From positions 1-64,000 of the forward strand of contig JAQFWX010000047.1 of assembly GCA_027605045.1 (NCBI GenBank): 64,000 bases of DNA. The letters are read 5' to 3'. The notes beneath the pieces were generated by a model. That model did no database searches and was not told the DNA's origin. It worked only from the letters and a program-made list of their open reading frames with translations. The position numbers and the translations under genes are program-made. The DNA comes from Phallus indusiatus. Taxonomy: Eukaryota > Basidiomycota > Agaricomycetes > Phallales > Phallaceae. Below are positions 23,711 to 36,756 of the stretch, piece after piece (position 1 is the stretch's first letter; every line of letters begins with the position of its first letter).

Positions 23711-25926
23711 CTAAACAACCTGAAGATCATCCTCCGTCGCCGTCGCTCGACTCCCTCTACCACTCCCACTCGGACCCTCATCCACACCCCTGACATCTTC
23801 ACTTTCACCCCTACTCCTCCCACCCCGACTCCTAGGTGACAAAGCAGTCATCTCAATAAACAAATCCGGATCCTCACTCTCAATATACCTCGCACTCTCT
23901 TCATCATGCGCCCAACTCTCTTCATCCAAATCCAAAATCGCACTTAGATATCGTCCAACTGGACCACCGCTGATAATACTACTCATCCCGCTAGTGCCAG
24001 TGCCAGTTCCAGTTCCAGCTCCAGTGCTAGTGCCGCTCCCACTGCCGGTGGCGACGTTCCATTGGTGTCTTCGGATTGCACTCGACCTCCGAGTCGACCG
24101 CGACCTTGACCGAGACCCCGCGCTTAGGTTTCTTTTGAGCCGACTGGAAGTTGGACCGGGCTGTACACGTATCAGTGACGATACTCCTCCTCCTTCTCCG
24201 GTTCTTCCTCCTTCGTTTTGATCTTGACTTTGATCTTGGTCTGTACTGGAGTTGGTATTGGCACTGGTACCGCCTGCACCGGCACCAGCAGGTTCCCAAG
24301 GTAATGTACTCTGCGAGAGTTTTGTTTCGCTCGCGCGGATGGCTTGTCGGAGGTTCAGTAGAATTCGGGCGGTTAAGACTGAATGAATAACGCGCTGCAA
24401 TCTAAGAAAAGGTTGGTTGATTAGGTGAATAAGAGGGAAAGGAGAGGACTTGCTCTTCGAATGAGGGTGCATTTGCCGACTGTCAATGAACGCTCAGTTG
24501 TCAAAAGAACCGTTGGAATGAAATACACGAAATGAATTTTGAACGCACTGGTATGACTTGATTTATGATATTGGCTAGTGACCAAACTTGATTCCGGAAA
24601 AATAAAATGAGATTCAAGCTCGTGAGTATATTAACCTCAGGGTAGGGCAGTGTGTCGTACCAGCGATGAAAAAACAATACAGAATAGCTGGACAACTAGT
24701 CGTCAGTCCTACTAGGTAAGTGCTTTTTCTTTAAATGGTTACCATCTCTATGCAGTGTTATGAGCAACTTCGATCTCTTCGATTTAACTAACGAAGATTT
24801 AATGTTGTCCTGGAAAGAGATAAGAACAACGCACTGGCTTGTCGACATTTGTAGAGCGTGAGCACAAGAATAACTGATTAAAAATAAGATAAGCAAAACA
24901 GTCATCCTTTAATTCGTTGCTCACTGATTTCAAAAGAGAGAATAATGATATAGTCGAATATAATTATCGGATTCAGAAATGCGACGAGCCAGCATCCAGG
25001 CGGGTATCCTTCTGCAGCTGTACCGACTAAACAATACAAAAAAAAGATCAGCGCATTGTGGAATGATAAGAAAAAAAGGAGCACCCCGGCATATACTATT
25101 TATTGTACGTACATTCAACACGAGCTAGACTGATGCGCGCGAATACAAGAGAGAAAGTGGCACCGGCGAGCAGAACAGTGAGTAAAATGATGAATAATTT
25201 GAGGTTTCGTTCCCAGACGGCCCATGTTCGGAAGACTAGAACAGCTTTTGATTTCAAAATCGACGGGCAATTATGCATAAGCTGTTGCTAGACACTCCAA
25301 GAAAAGAAAGATAGTTACTTTCTGATATGATCATTCCGACAATGGTGAGCCCTTTTTAAAAGAATTCATTGAATTTGTTCAGCAACGTGCTTCTTGTAAT
25401 CGATAAAATGAGCATACATACATGCGGATGCTGTGAACAGGCGTTCGCAAGTTGGAACGGAGTGATTCGGAGAGGCGACTAGTAGTAGTAATATGTATGT
25501 TGCGCACCGTCAGGTAATGATAATTTGAAATAATGATGATATGTTTACGCACGAGCTAAAAGTAAGACGCTGTCTGTGAACACGGAGTATCGAGTCAGAA
25601 TGTATAGTACTTTTCCTGTACTCCATCGTGTAGGCCAGATGAGTTCGACTTCTTGGGGAAGACAGATAAAGTAATCGGTTACCTGTGTCGTTAGGATGAT
25701 CAGACACCTTCAAAAGTGAGCCTGAGATAACTTACGGCTATAGCAAAACTTGCAACTTTTTTGAATGTTAGCATTTAATGAGGCAAAATAGCGTTGAATG
25801 TACTACGAACCATTGCAGAACTAGGATAATGGTACGCGAGAACGTCAAACTTGAATAAAGCGGGGAAGGCGAAAAACTCACTCTATATGTCTCGCTAATT
25901 AAAACGATATCGATGACTGAAAACAT
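23711..25926 (-). CDS. DUF6533-type membrane protein, copy A
   Basis: This multi-exon minus-strand gene runs from the ATG at 25926-25924 (MFSVIDIVLIS) to a stop at 23711. The DUF6533 signature spans two exons: SFAIA then VTDYFICLPQEVELIWP with TRWSTGKVLYILTRYSVF. Then come hydrophobic segments VLVFRTWAVWERNLKLFIIL and GCWLVAFLNPIIIFDYIIIL, and the family's last helix RVIHSVLTARILLNLRQA. About seven membrane helices are expected. The last exon encodes a long cytoplasmic tail rich in Ser, Gly and Arg with a GTGTGTGTG repeat, ending in acidic DLDEESWAHDEESARYIE. The family is abundant in Agaricomycetes and has no established function. Exon boundaries in the middle are approximate. Confidence 0.75.
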
Positions 25927-27522
25927 GTCAATCGCCAATTAACCATGATAGACTATTAACAGTCAAAGAGAGGAGCGGAAAGAGAGGAGAGGAACATCCT
26001 GACTTTATAAGGACTATTAGATGATGTATGTAAATTGAAGGGAGAAAAAACTTAATTAAAATTAAAATTACCATGTCATCCATGCGGGACAGAGGGCTCA
26101 GTTTTACAGCCTTTCGAGCGCTAGAACCTTTGTAGAGACAAGAGCTCAACTTGAAAATTGAATGAAATCCGGCTAGGCTACTAATAGGATTTAAGAGTTA
26201 TGTATGTATGTATTGGCATGGTGCCAGTCTTGAATGGGCTATGGTCGCAGTAACACTGGTGTGGGAAATTTTGATTTCTGAAATTAGAAACAGTTAAGAG
26301 GAAAAAAGGCTGTCACCGTATCATGTGTTTTAAATATTTTTGTCGCCTGATATATAAGAAAAGAATTTGTCATGGTATATGTATGCAAGAGAAGGTGGCG
26401 AAGCGACGGTGACTCATGAGTCGCCGCGGCTGAATGTGTAAGTAGAACTTCTTGAACGCCGTGAATATTTTTTTTTGAGAAGAGACATAGTGCGTGCATA
26501 CATACATGCATACTAAAACGAAGACGCCGCTCAGAAGACTAGCTAACACGCGTTCAAAGTTGCGCACGCGCACGCGTGCGCGTGTGGCGCTAACGTTCAA
26601 GATCTAGTTCTTGCCGTAAATTCATATATTTCGAAAATGTTGGACCGGAGGTGAAGGAGTTGTAGTTTGCCAATGAAGATTTGGTTATTATAGCGATGCA
26701 CGCTGAACGTGGACTCTGGCGTCGAATTTGAAAGAAAGAGGGTGTGTTCTATAAATAAACACACAAGCTGCCAGCATTGGTGAGAGAGAGAGCCTGAGAA
26801 CTTCCATTCGAAGCTGAACGCGTGAACGTCTGCAGCTTGTAGCAAAACAATGATTGCTACCGCGACTGTCGGCCGGCATTTGATAAAATAATGAGATGAG
26901 TAATTCAATATATGTAAGTAATATGGTTGCGGTTGTTTGGCTAGTGAATTGGAGTGATTTTGGATGGCATCATGGCTTGCAAACAACCACTCTAACAAAG
27001 ATCCATCAATTTAAAATAAAACAGGAACACAATTGGGACGCAAACCAAGTTGATAATAGTATGGTCCGATTCAACTGTGTACTATACGCATTTGACAAGG
27101 ATCATTGTATGTAAAGAAGCTTTGAAATTGATGTTTCAACTCAACTTCTGAAGAAATTCACACCAATTGAATGAAGGGAGATCCGAGCTGGTTTGAGGAA
27201 TATAAACATTTGATACTATTGATGCTGCGGAGGCCTGTCTTTCAGAAAATGGATGGCGATCTGTGAATTCTAGAATTGTATTATACCAGTAGTGTCCTAG
27301 TACTAGTACTATGAGGTATCGATGAGTGAATATGTATATGGGGGTGATAGAAAAGTCTCTCAACCGGGCTCTCTAGGTCTTCAGATACCCGGCAAATTAC
27401 AATACCCGTAATCCTAAGTGGGCCTTTTAAGGGGGGAATGACAGGTGGAACTTTTGACATGACATGGTGGCAAAAGGGCATGTGATAGCAAGCCAAGCGC
27501 TCTCACACGATGATCTGCAGAG
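25927..27522. other. Spacer between DUF6533 copies A and B
   Basis: This 1.6 kb AT-rich interval has no recognised gene. It contains the presumed promoter of copy A and the 3' flank of copy B. At 26561-26586 there is a 26-base alternating purine-pyrimidine tract whose core 26565-26584 is a perfect 20-base palindrome. Dispersed ATGTATGTATG-like repeats occur near 26196-26215 and 26365-26385. Confidence 0.45.
26565..26584. repeat. 20 bp perfect palindrome in Z-DNA-prone tract
   Basis: The arms CACGCGCACG and CGTGCGCGTG are exact reverse complements with no spacer. The tract alternates purine and pyrimidine from 26561 to 26586, which is the sequence type that most readily adopts left-handed DNA. 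Confidence 0.9.
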
Positions 27523-29394
27523 TCACCGTCGTACAGTGTGTGAACCGGAGTCCATATTCGTCCGTTCAGGTCCAGGTCGTGGAGATAAAGTGTTCATTTC
27601 AATGTACTCCCCTCTGTCCACTGGCACTGGCAGTGGTGTATTACCCTGCCCTTCTTCAAGTTGCGTGGCCGTCTCTGCACTCTGAACCCGCATCGCACTC
27701 TCCTCGTCGTGCGTCCACGTATCCTCGTCCAAATCCACAATCGTACTCAAATACCGTCCAATGCCGCTTGAACTTGAACTAGTAGCAGTCGAATCGTCCA
27801 TATTCCATTGTCTCCTTAATCCACCTCTGCCCCGACTCGTCGTTCTTCTTGGTCTAATACGAGCGCGAGTATAACCAGGGCTTCGTCCGATACCACCATG
27901 AGACATTCCCGCAGCTCCAGCTTCCCAATCCATTGTGCTCTGTTGAGAGCTCTTCAGCTCGTTCGCTTGGACTGCTTGACGCAGGTTGAGCAGTATTCGA
28001 GCTGTCAAAACAGAGTGCATCACCCGTTGCATTCTATGTATCTCCGGTGAGTGTGTGCATTTTGAAAAACGGATTGCTACTCACTCTTCAAACGATGGGG
28101 AATTGGCAGACTGTAATTAAATTATTAGTATGCTCAATTTCCTTTTATGAGAGACGCACGGAAGTTACGACTTGGTTTACAATGTTGGCTACTGACCATA
28201 CTATTCAAGCCGAGCCGGTCATAAAGAGAATTTAGCGGAGTAAATGAAAGGCCGTACGAACGATGAAAAAACAGTATAATATGGCTGAAACTGACGTCAG
28301 TAAGACAGCATATTTGAGTTCTAGTACACACCGTCTCTGTGTAACGTAACGAGTAACTTGGATCTTCCTTTTTTAACTGGTGAAAACAATTAATAAAGTC
28401 TGCGGGTAACAAGGACTAGGACTAACTAGCTTGCCGGCATTTGTACAGTGTCAGTATGAGAACAACTGTTGAAAAATTCAAATAAATTCAGATATACGAG
28501 TTCTTGCACTTACTGATCTCAACGCAGAGGACTATAATGTAGTCAAAAATGATGAGCGGGTTCAGAAAGGCGACAAGCCAGCATCCTGGCGGATATCCTT
28601 CCGCCATTGTTCCATCTATAGAAATGGATAAGCCAGCCAATTGAGATCACATGCATATATACATACATTCGACGTGGCTGAGACTAATGTGGGCGAATAC
28701 GAGAGCCAGAACGATACCGATAAGCAAAAAACTGAAGAGAATGATGAATAATCGTATGTTTCCTCCCCATACGGCCCAAGTTCGGAAGATGAGAACGGCT
28801 TGTACAAAAGGTAAGCCAAAAGAGATCCATAAATTGAAATGGCAAGGTACCTTCTGATATAACCATTCCAATAATAGTTAACCCTTTAATAGACGAATTA
28901 AGAAAAGCAAGGGGAGGATGTCATGAATTACATACAGGCAGCTGCTGTGAAAAGGCGTTGACAAGTTGGGGTTGAGTAACTCGGGGATGCGACTAGAATT
29001 TGGACACGTCAACTGTGAAGGTACCGCTCAGTAAGAGTATCACGTACAGAAAATAAGCAAGACGCCATCGAGGAATGGGGAATATCTAGTTGCAAAGTAG
29101 AGTACTTTGCCTGCGCTCCATCGTGTTGGCCAGACGAGCTCGACTTCTTGAGGAAGGCAGATCAAGTAGTCGGTGACCTATTCAATATTAGTATCGAATA
29201 ATTAGTATGATAACACACGTACAACTACGGTAAAGCTAGCAGCTAGGTGGCGGGTTAGTGCATGTCACATTTGAGAATAATATGTTTACCATTCCAATAC
29301 TATTGAAATCTTAGCGAATTTCAAAAGTAGAGGGATCTAGACGACGTACGCTGTATGATCTGCTGATGGCGACGATGTCAATGACAGAGAGCAT
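27523..29394 (-). CDS. DUF6533-type membrane protein, copy B
   Basis: Minus-strand paralogue of copy A, from the ATG at 29394-29392 (MLSVIDIVAISRSYS) to the stop at 27523. The signature exon reads VTDYLICLPQEVELVWPTRW with SAGKVLYFATRYSPF. Later exons give AVLIFRTWAVWGGNIRLFIILF, GCWLVAFLNPLIIFDYIIVL and the terminal helix RVMHSVLTARILLNLRQAV. The tail is about 140 residues, Arg/Ser/Gly-rich, ending with YLSTIVDLDEDTWTHDEESA and a short acidic region, so the tail motif WxHDEE is shared by all copies. Its 5' half (from about 28978) belongs to a duplicated segment that recurs at 36757. Confidence 0.75.
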
Positions 29395-29794
29395 CCAGGA
29401 CCAGATTGTACTTGGGCCATGTGCTTGTGCATTATATACAATACAGTATTAGAGTTCACGCATTCTTCATTTGAATTGAGAGATCACGAGGTTTGGCGAC
29501 TTTGAGAAGTCGAACTGTGTGCTTCCGGAATCCAAAGTGGGAGATAAAGAGGACTCTGAATTGAAATTCACGTTTCATAAAAAAAAACTGTCGATAATTA
29601 AAATATTCTCAGGATATTGTCACATTTGTAATGTCACACCGTCATGACTTGTGCGGTCCGTGTTCTCGCAGTGTTCACTGCACATGATAGAGTCAGCTTG
29701 TCGCGCGGTCCGTCCTAGTCTTTTCGTTACTCCACTTCAAAACAAAACATAAATTGCGAGCGAGGTCAAAATGTAGCACTCGACTACTTGATCC

Positions 29795-32311
29795 ATGTAT
29801 CTCGAACTAGTGATAGTAGTGCTGCAGCTCTGTCTATTTGTCCTGGGCTTGGCTCCATCCGGTCCATGGGAGTCATTCAACATCGCTCCCTCCTCCAGAA
29901 CAGTCTATCCAGGCTCTATTAAACGCATAACCGGTCCCGTCACTAATCCCCAAAGTCTCGTTCATTCCGGAGATCAAGACCGAGATTTCATGTCACTTCA
30001 GCCTGGATCCTGGGTTACATTTGATTTCGGAAAAGAGGTGAGTTTTAAAAAAATGCACCTAAATAGTGATTGACTGGATGAGCCAGATAGGTGGATGGGT
30101 CTCGTTCTCATACTCGACGCTCAATTCCTCTTCCATACAACTCGCGTTCACCGAATCACCTCTCTTTATCGGTCCCATCTCAGACGACTCAAGCTATCCA
30201 TCCGCGAACACCTCATACGACGGTGCACTCGACGTCCTCTTACCTGCGCCCGCGTCCGAGTCCTCAAGTCAAGTTAGAACATGGGTGCAATGGACAATAC
30301 CACGAGAAAAATTACGCGGCGGGTTCAGATACTTGACTGTCGTTTACCCGTCATCCGACACGAGTTCCAGCGTTCAAATCGCTAATTTATCCGTGTCAAT
30401 TGAGTTCATGCCTCACTGGAATGGTGTCCGCGATTTAAGAGATTATTCTGGTTATTTTTATGCTACCGGGTTGAACGACGCGGAAACGTATAACAAAGCT
30501 TGGTATGCAGGAGTAAATATCATTTCTTGGTCCACCAAAAAAATTATAAATAACAAATATCTGGTAGGCGTATACTGTGCAGACTAACACTGTTCCCGTC
30601 AACACAGGAAGACAAGTCCCCTTCGTGAACTCAGGTACGCTCGTTAAACACCTTCATACTCTCATATTTAACACCTATTTAATACCCTTCAATTCAGCCG
30701 AAGGATGGCTTAACAACGCAACCCTAACATTCAACATCTCCCGCCTCTCCTCCGGCTCCTCCTCCTCTTCGAATCCAAACTCAAACGACCCATCAATCAT
30801 CCCCATCATCGTCGACGGCGCAAAACGCGATCGTGCCGTCTGGCCAGGCGACATGGGAATAGCCGTCCCTACTCAATTCGTCTCCACATTCGATTTAACG
30901 CCTACTCGAAATGCATTATCGATCATGTTTGAGAGTGTTAACCCCCATACGGGGATGTTAGCCGAAAGTGGTGCGTTTTTTCTCCCAAGAGAGTGTTTGA
31001 ATTTGAATGTTTGAGTGAGTATATTTACTTCAAGGTCCCCCGTTGAGTCAGACAGGTTCGGATACATATCATATGCATACACTCATCGGAACGTATAATT
31101 ATTGGCTTTATTCGGGAGATGACAAGTGGGTGCAGTCGATTTGGACGAATTATACGAAAGCGGTGGGGTATCTTGCTGGTAGGGTGGATGCTGCGGGGTT
31201 GTTGGATGTTGGAGGAACGAGGGATTGGGCGAGGCTTGGGCAGGGGGGACATAATTCTGAGGCGAACGCGTTGTACTATCGTGTAAGTGAGAAGGGGCGG
31301 GGAAGTGGAGGAGTACTTATTTGGATAATTTTAGGTTTTGACGACGGCTTCGATTCTCGCTGCGCAAATCTCGAATGATTCGGAATCATTATCCCTCAAC
31401 ACACAATGGTCTCAAAACGCGACAGCCTTACAACAAACATTCAACGCTCTATTATGGGACGACGCTGCAGGACTATACAAAGACAATACCACCACTGCCG
31501 GTGCATTCGTCCACCCACAAGACGGAAATTCCTTTGCGCTATTATACGGTCTCACAATGAACGATACCCAAAAAAAAAGAATAAGCGAGGGTTTAATGAA
31601 GAACTGGGTAGACGTTGGAGCTGTTGCACCTGAATTGCCTGGAACTGTGTCACCTTTTATATCCGGGTTTGAAGTGCAAGCGCATTTTACGGCCGGGAAT
31701 GATGATGCGGCGCTTGATCTTTTAAATCGGACGTGGGGTTTTATGTTGAATACGCCTGATAGTGTGCAGTCGACGTTGCTTGAGGGGTATACTAGTAACG
31801 GGTCCATCTGGTAAGAATCCTCTTTCTCCTTCTCACCCATCATGATTTGATTTGATTTCTTGTTCTCATTTTTTTTCCAAGGTACCGCTCCGCAGACGGA
31901 TACAACTACGACCCCTCATACACATCCCACTCACACGGCTGGTCAAGCGGTGCAACCTCCTCACTCACATTTTACCTCCTCGGACTTCAACTCGTTTCAA
32001 AATCAGGTTCAACCTGGAAAATTGAACCTCATCCCGGCTCTTCATCTTCTTTGGGTTCGGTGGAAGGGGGATTTGAAACTGATTTAGGCTGGTTTGGCGT
32101 TTCGTGGGTTATTGAGAAGAACTTTGAAGGAATGGAAATGATGAGTGTTAGTATTGATGTGCCTGTTGGGACGAGTGGGACTGTTGTTTTGCCGGGGAGG
32201 TTTAATGGGAGGATTGTTATTGATGAAAAGGAAAGCAGTGCGAATGCGAATACGACTGGTGGTGTTGAGATCAGTGGGGGGAAGCATGTTGTTGTGGGAT
32301 ATGCGGTTTGA
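29795..32311 (+). CDS. Secreted GH78 alpha-L-rhamnosidase-like enzyme
   Basis: This multi-exon gene runs from ATG 29795 to TGA 32309-32311. Family GH78 enzymes remove terminal L-rhamnose from plant glycosides and pectic polymers. A signal peptide (MYLELVIVVLQLCLFVLGLA) opens the protein, followed by a beta-rich region (GGWVSFSYSTLNSSSIQLAF). The catalytic (alpha/alpha)6-barrel part shows DRAVWPGDMGIAVPTQF, TYNYWLYSGDDKW, GTRDWARLGQGGHNSEANAL and NSFALLYGL, matching fungal GH78 proteins. A C-terminal beta-domain follows. Introns of about 50-60 nt are seen near 30034-30085, 30503-30590, 31010-31040, 31282-31335 and 31812-31885. Some exon joins are uncertain, so I cannot exclude minor damage. 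It sits between two divergently oriented DUF6533 genes. Confidence 0.75.
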
Positions 32312-33218
32312 GTGCGTGCTTTGATTTTTGTTTGTTTGGTATATTTGTATTTGTAAGTCTTTTGGACTTATTCGAGCGCGATGTGAGCATATATGTACGC
32401 AAATTTTGAAAAGTGGATCTTTGGACGATGAACGCTATCAATAATATCAATCAATCAATATGATCTTTCTGGGCTCTTAGTGCCGACCTCCTGGAGAGCT
32501 ATTTATGTAAAGTAGGTATGTAGATCACATCACTGAGCAGTGCCGCCTGGCATTTGATTTACCTGGCACTCAAGCATACTGGCAGATGGCCGCAACTATT
32601 TGTTTGACATTTCATATCTATCTAATACCTGTCGGCCGACCATTGTAGCACAAGTTGTTAATATTAGTTCAGCCTTCGACGGGAAATTCTCTCACTGCGT
32701 ATATATTCATGAAACATATTCTGAATCCCAGTTTCCACTCAAACCCATAGTTTTGAACGGCCTTGAAGTTCTTTTTTTTTCAGTTTTGGGATTTCCCACA
32801 CTAATGCCAGCGTTACTATTATTATGATTCACTGAAGTTGGGCCGGTACCATATCAATTGATTTATGTAAGTAGACTCATTTAATTCAGACTGTCAATCA
32901 ACTTTCGAGCTCTCGTCTCTTGAATTCAAATCGGTGATCCGAGTCTGGGTTTCGGATCTGAAGCACATACACCCATCTTGAAATTTCCGGCCGCTCTGGA
33001 TGTTTCAAAATGATCCAGGGGAATGTGCTTCAGCCCTAAGGCCTAAGGCCTGAAGGCCCCAGATCAATGGTGGACAAAAGTGCCCAGCTCCATTTTTAAG
33101 GATCAGCACGATGCTTGATAAGTTCAACGTTTAGCGCTGTAAAGCGGCATCTCACCATGGGAGTCGCAACCGTTAAATAGTCCACCACATAGTTAATTAT
33201 GATATATGAGCGATTGGC
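32312..33218. other. Spacer between rhamnosidase and DUF6533 copy C
   Basis: About 900 bases with no recognisable gene. It contains the rhamnosidase 3' flank and the promoter of copy C. A small run of overlapping GGCCTAAGGCCT-like repeats lies near 33038-33058. The same interval is conserved in unit 2 (about 38172-38920), including the segment before each ATG. Confidence 0.4.
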
Positions 33219-35309
33219 ATGCTTTCAGTCGTCGATATCATTTTATTTAGCAGAACCTCTGGAGTAAGGTTTTTCCACGCGTGTTCTAAAACTATCTTCG
33301 TTTTGACGTTCTTGCGTATCATTTTTGTCTCATATTTAGTACTGCAATGGTGCGTAAATTCGACGCTATTTTACTTCGTTAGGTGTTAACGTCCCGGGGA
33401 AGCCGCAAGCTTTGCTATAGCCGTAAGTTATAGGCTCAGATCCAGTTCCACTCGTTCTAATAACAACATAGGTTACAGACTACTTTATCTGTCTTCCCCA
33501 GGAAGTCGAGCTCATTTGGCCTACACGATGGAGTACAGGAAAAATTTTGTACATCTTAACTCGATACTCCGCGTTCACAGATAGCGCCTTAAATTTATAT
33601 CGTACGTAAAATCAGTGTTGAGGTACTTTTACTATGTCTCACGATTAGTAATAGTCTCCACCCCGGTTCACTCGGCTCCAAGTTGCCAACGTGTTTTCAC
33701 AACATCCGCATGTATATATGCTCGTTTATTAATACATCGACACTCTCAAACTCACTGAACTTCTTTATAAAGGGCTTGTCTTCTTCGGAACGTTCGTTTC
33801 AGAAAGTAATCATCATCATTCCTTTTTTAGTACGGTGTCAACAGCTTACATATGTATTTTCCGATTTGAAGTCGTTCTAGTCTTCCGAACGTGGGCTGTC
33901 TGGGAACGAAACCTCAAGTTATTTATCATTTTACTCATCCTTTTATTTTCCGGTGTCATTGCTTCTCTCGTATTTGCCCACATTAGTCTAGCGCATGTTA
34001 CATGTATGTGATGTATTATCCTCAATCTGGGCCTTTCTTTTTCAGGCACTGGGCTGATCTCTCCTTTCAACAGTTGGTACAACAACAGAAGGATACCCAC
34101 CCGGATGTTGGCTCGTCTCATCTCTGAATCCGATAATTATATTAGCCTATATCATTATTCTTTTTTTTGAAACCAGTCAGTTTACTTAAGCATTGTTGTC
34201 AAAATTTTCTTATCCATCTCAAAATAACAACTCTTTTCAAACAGCTTTTTTGGTGCTCACTCTTTACAAATGCCGACAAGCTAGTACGTCGTTGTTATCT
34301 TTATCTTTTCCAGAACAACACTAATCCTCCTTTTTTTTTCTTGGTTAGTCATAACGAAGAGGTCAAAGTTAACTATAACATTGCATAGAGACGGTAACTT
34401 ACTAACCAAAAAGTCGACTTTCCAGTAGTACTGACAATTAGTCATATCTAGCCATTTTGTATTGCTTTTTTATCGTTGGTATGAAACATTGCCCTATGGA
34501 TCAATATGGTATTCACGAGCGTGAATCTTATTTTTTTATTCTCGAAATCAAGTTTGTTCGTTTGCCAATATCATAAATGAAATCATGCCAGTGCGTTTGC
34601 TAATTTCACATAATTTCTATACCTAATCTTTTGCCAGTCGCCACCCTCATTTGAAGAGCAAGTCCCTTCTTTTGTTTACTTCATCTGATTAACCCCCTTT
34701 TTTTCTCATAGAATGCAGCGCGTTATGCATTCAGTGTTGACTGCTCGAATTCTGCTCAACCTCCGACAAGCCGTCCGCCTCGAAGCAAAACTGTCATCGC
34801 AGAGTATATTATCTTGGGAACTCAATGCCAGTACCAACGCCGACAGTACGAACCACTGTAAACAAGAAAGAACCGAAGGAGGAGAAGGAGTATCATCATC
34901 CTTAGCACAGGGAAGAAACATAACTCGGTCCAAAATAAACCGAACCGGAAACGCGAGGCCGAGTTCAATCCCAAGTTACCAATGGAACGTCACTGGCACC
35001 GGCACTGGAAACGGATCAGGATCAAATTCATCTCAATTTACTGGTAGTACCAGTATTATGAGCAGTGGTGGTTCGGTTGGAAGACATTTAAGCGCTGTTT
35101 TGGACTTGGATGAAGAGAATTGGGCGCATGATGAGGAGTGTGCAAGGTGTATTGAGGATGAGAATCCGGAGTTGTTTATTGAGACGACGGCTTTGTCGCT
35201 TCTGAGTGGGACAGAAGGGATTTTGGGTGGGGGTGGGGGTGAGGGCCCGAATGGGAGTGGAAGCGGGAGCGGGAGTCAGACGACAGAGGCTGATGTTCAG
35301 ATTGTGTAG
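33219..35309 (+). CDS. DUF6533-type membrane protein, copy C
   Basis: Plus-strand member of the family with ATG at 33219 (MLSVVDIILFSRTSG). Short exons follow: YCNG joined to AFAIA, then VTDYFICLPQEVELIWPTRW, STGKILYILTRYSAF, VVLVFRTWAVWERNLKLFII, a GCWLVSSLNPIIILAYIIIL-type helix, and the last exon with RVMHSVLTARILLNLRQAVR. The cytoplasmic tail carries NGSGSNSSQFTGS, the shared SVGRHLSAVLDLDEENWAHD motif and a Gly/Ser-rich end (GGGGGEGPNGSGSGSGS) with the stop at 35307-35309. It is the closest relative of copy D and appears intact. The role of the family is unknown. Confidence 0.75.
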
Positions 35310-35579
35310 TGTACGTTTCTCAGATTTGGAATGTGTGTGATATTGCACTGTAGATTAGTATGTACATAGACACGGATCATTATTTTTTTACCAATTTCGC
35401 GAGAAAAAAAAACTGAAATAACTTGAGTGATAGTTGTTGCTTTGCTGTTTTTTTTTTCTCGTACCTGTTCTTGGGGACAATGGATGAATAGATGACTCCA
35501 ATAGTGTGATGAAGTGAAGGGAGATAATCGTGCAGGATACGAAAGCTCTCCCGGAAACCAAACCACCTCTAAACAGATG

Positions 35580-36400
35580 CAGATACTTCAGTAATAGACT
35601 TTAGCATCTTCCGTCATGACCATGAAACCTTCAACCAGTCCTATGTCAATAGGTTCTAGTTCGGGCTCATCAATACGCAGTTCGTGTAGAATTACAAGCG
35701 ACATGTGTCTTACCAGAGGGACGTCTAGGATGTCTGCTTCTGTACGCAGCCAGAGGTGGCACATCGGCCGAGTGGACAGGACGAGAACCCTTCAGACCGA
35801 CTAAATCTCGAGTCATCATCTTTCAGGGGGATGCTATTGTTGTTGATGGGTCGCGATTCTGAAAAAGTCGATCCAATAGAGATTTCTATAGAAAAAGCTC
35901 ACGTAAGCTCTATGAACATAGCGAAGCGATTTGGTGTATAAACATACAGATGTCTTTAGGTTGTTCACCAGTCTTCGGACTGGAGTCGAGGGAGTTGGAG
36001 AAATAGCCGCCGGGGGTGGTTTCAGTGCAGGATCAGGGGGAGATTCCGGGCGAGAATAACACAGCGAAACGAAAGCGATGAAAATGTTCGAGCCAAATAC
36101 AACGCAGAACAAGTCAATCTCTTAAGACACAACATGTTAGTGAACGAGTAGCGCTTAGATCAGACTTCGTCCCACCGATGATATGAATTGTTCATAACCA
36201 GGACGCAGGAACGTACAGCACCTTGAGGTGGATGTACGTGGGGAAGAACTGATTGAAGAACGGGATAGCAGAGACGGCTACGAAATTGTTTCTGAGCACC
36301 GTCAATAATTAATACATGGTTGCGTGATACATGTCGTTTGGCTTGTGAAAGATCATAGGCTGCGGTAAGTGGCAGTGGCGGCGAGAGTGATGGGAGCATG
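35580..36400 (-). pseudogene. Unassigned fragment of a membrane-protein gene
   Basis: On the minus strand two coding-like pieces can be joined by an intron with an AG near 36119. One is NNFVAVSAIPFFNQFF and PTYIHLK (about 36226-36295). The other is EIDLFCVVFGSNIFIAFVSL followed by a proline-rich tail (about 35940-36118). A further piece, LHELRIDEPELEPIDIGLV with a stop near 35593, may be its C-terminus. One clear membrane helix is visible. The intervening region has stops in the frames I tried. I do not recognise the family; this may be a decayed gene or one whose introns I could not resolve. Confidence 0.3.
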
Positions 36401-36756
36401 AGGAATCTGGGTCAGAATAGTGAAGGTCGTGAATGAAGACTCTAGTCGTATTGCAGGTTTTGTGTGTCCTCATATGTCTTCGTGGGTTGGGCTTTCCGTC
36501 GCATCCAGTGTTAGTCCCCCGCTGGTTGACCGGACCAAAGAATCATAGCCTCGGAATTACTTCAACATGTCTGTGGTAAGCTGGAGCTCCTGTTTAACAG
36601 CCCAAAACGTCACACTGAACGAGGCAGTCGCATGCCGAAGAGAGATTGGCCTGTGTGTACACTGCAGGTTTCGGAAAAAGTAGCATCTGCCAGTGAGTAT
36701 GTTTTTCTTGAGGATCATAAATGAACTAAGACTTACGGTGTTGGACGCAAGATAGG

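Larger units (their letters stand above)
28978..35196. repeat. Segmental duplication, unit 1
   Basis: This block is repeated as unit 2 at 36757-40914. Near-identical stretches include the start region of copy B (28978 and 36757 onward), the promoter and first exons of the rhamnosidase gene (29600-30350 and 37390-38160), its 3' flank (32402 onward and 38165 onward) and the whole of DUF6533 copy C against D. Unit 1 is the complete version; unit 2 has lost about 2 kb of the rhamnosidase gene. The outer right end of the homology in unit 2 is cut by Element 1, so its true length is unknown. Confidence 0.85.

Noticed and set aside
23711..29394. Multi-helix DUF6533 proteins as STE3-type pheromone receptors
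   Set aside because: They carry the LPQEVELIWP and FRTWAVWERN blocks of DUF6533 and lack STE3 features; proximity to the HD locus alone is not evidence.
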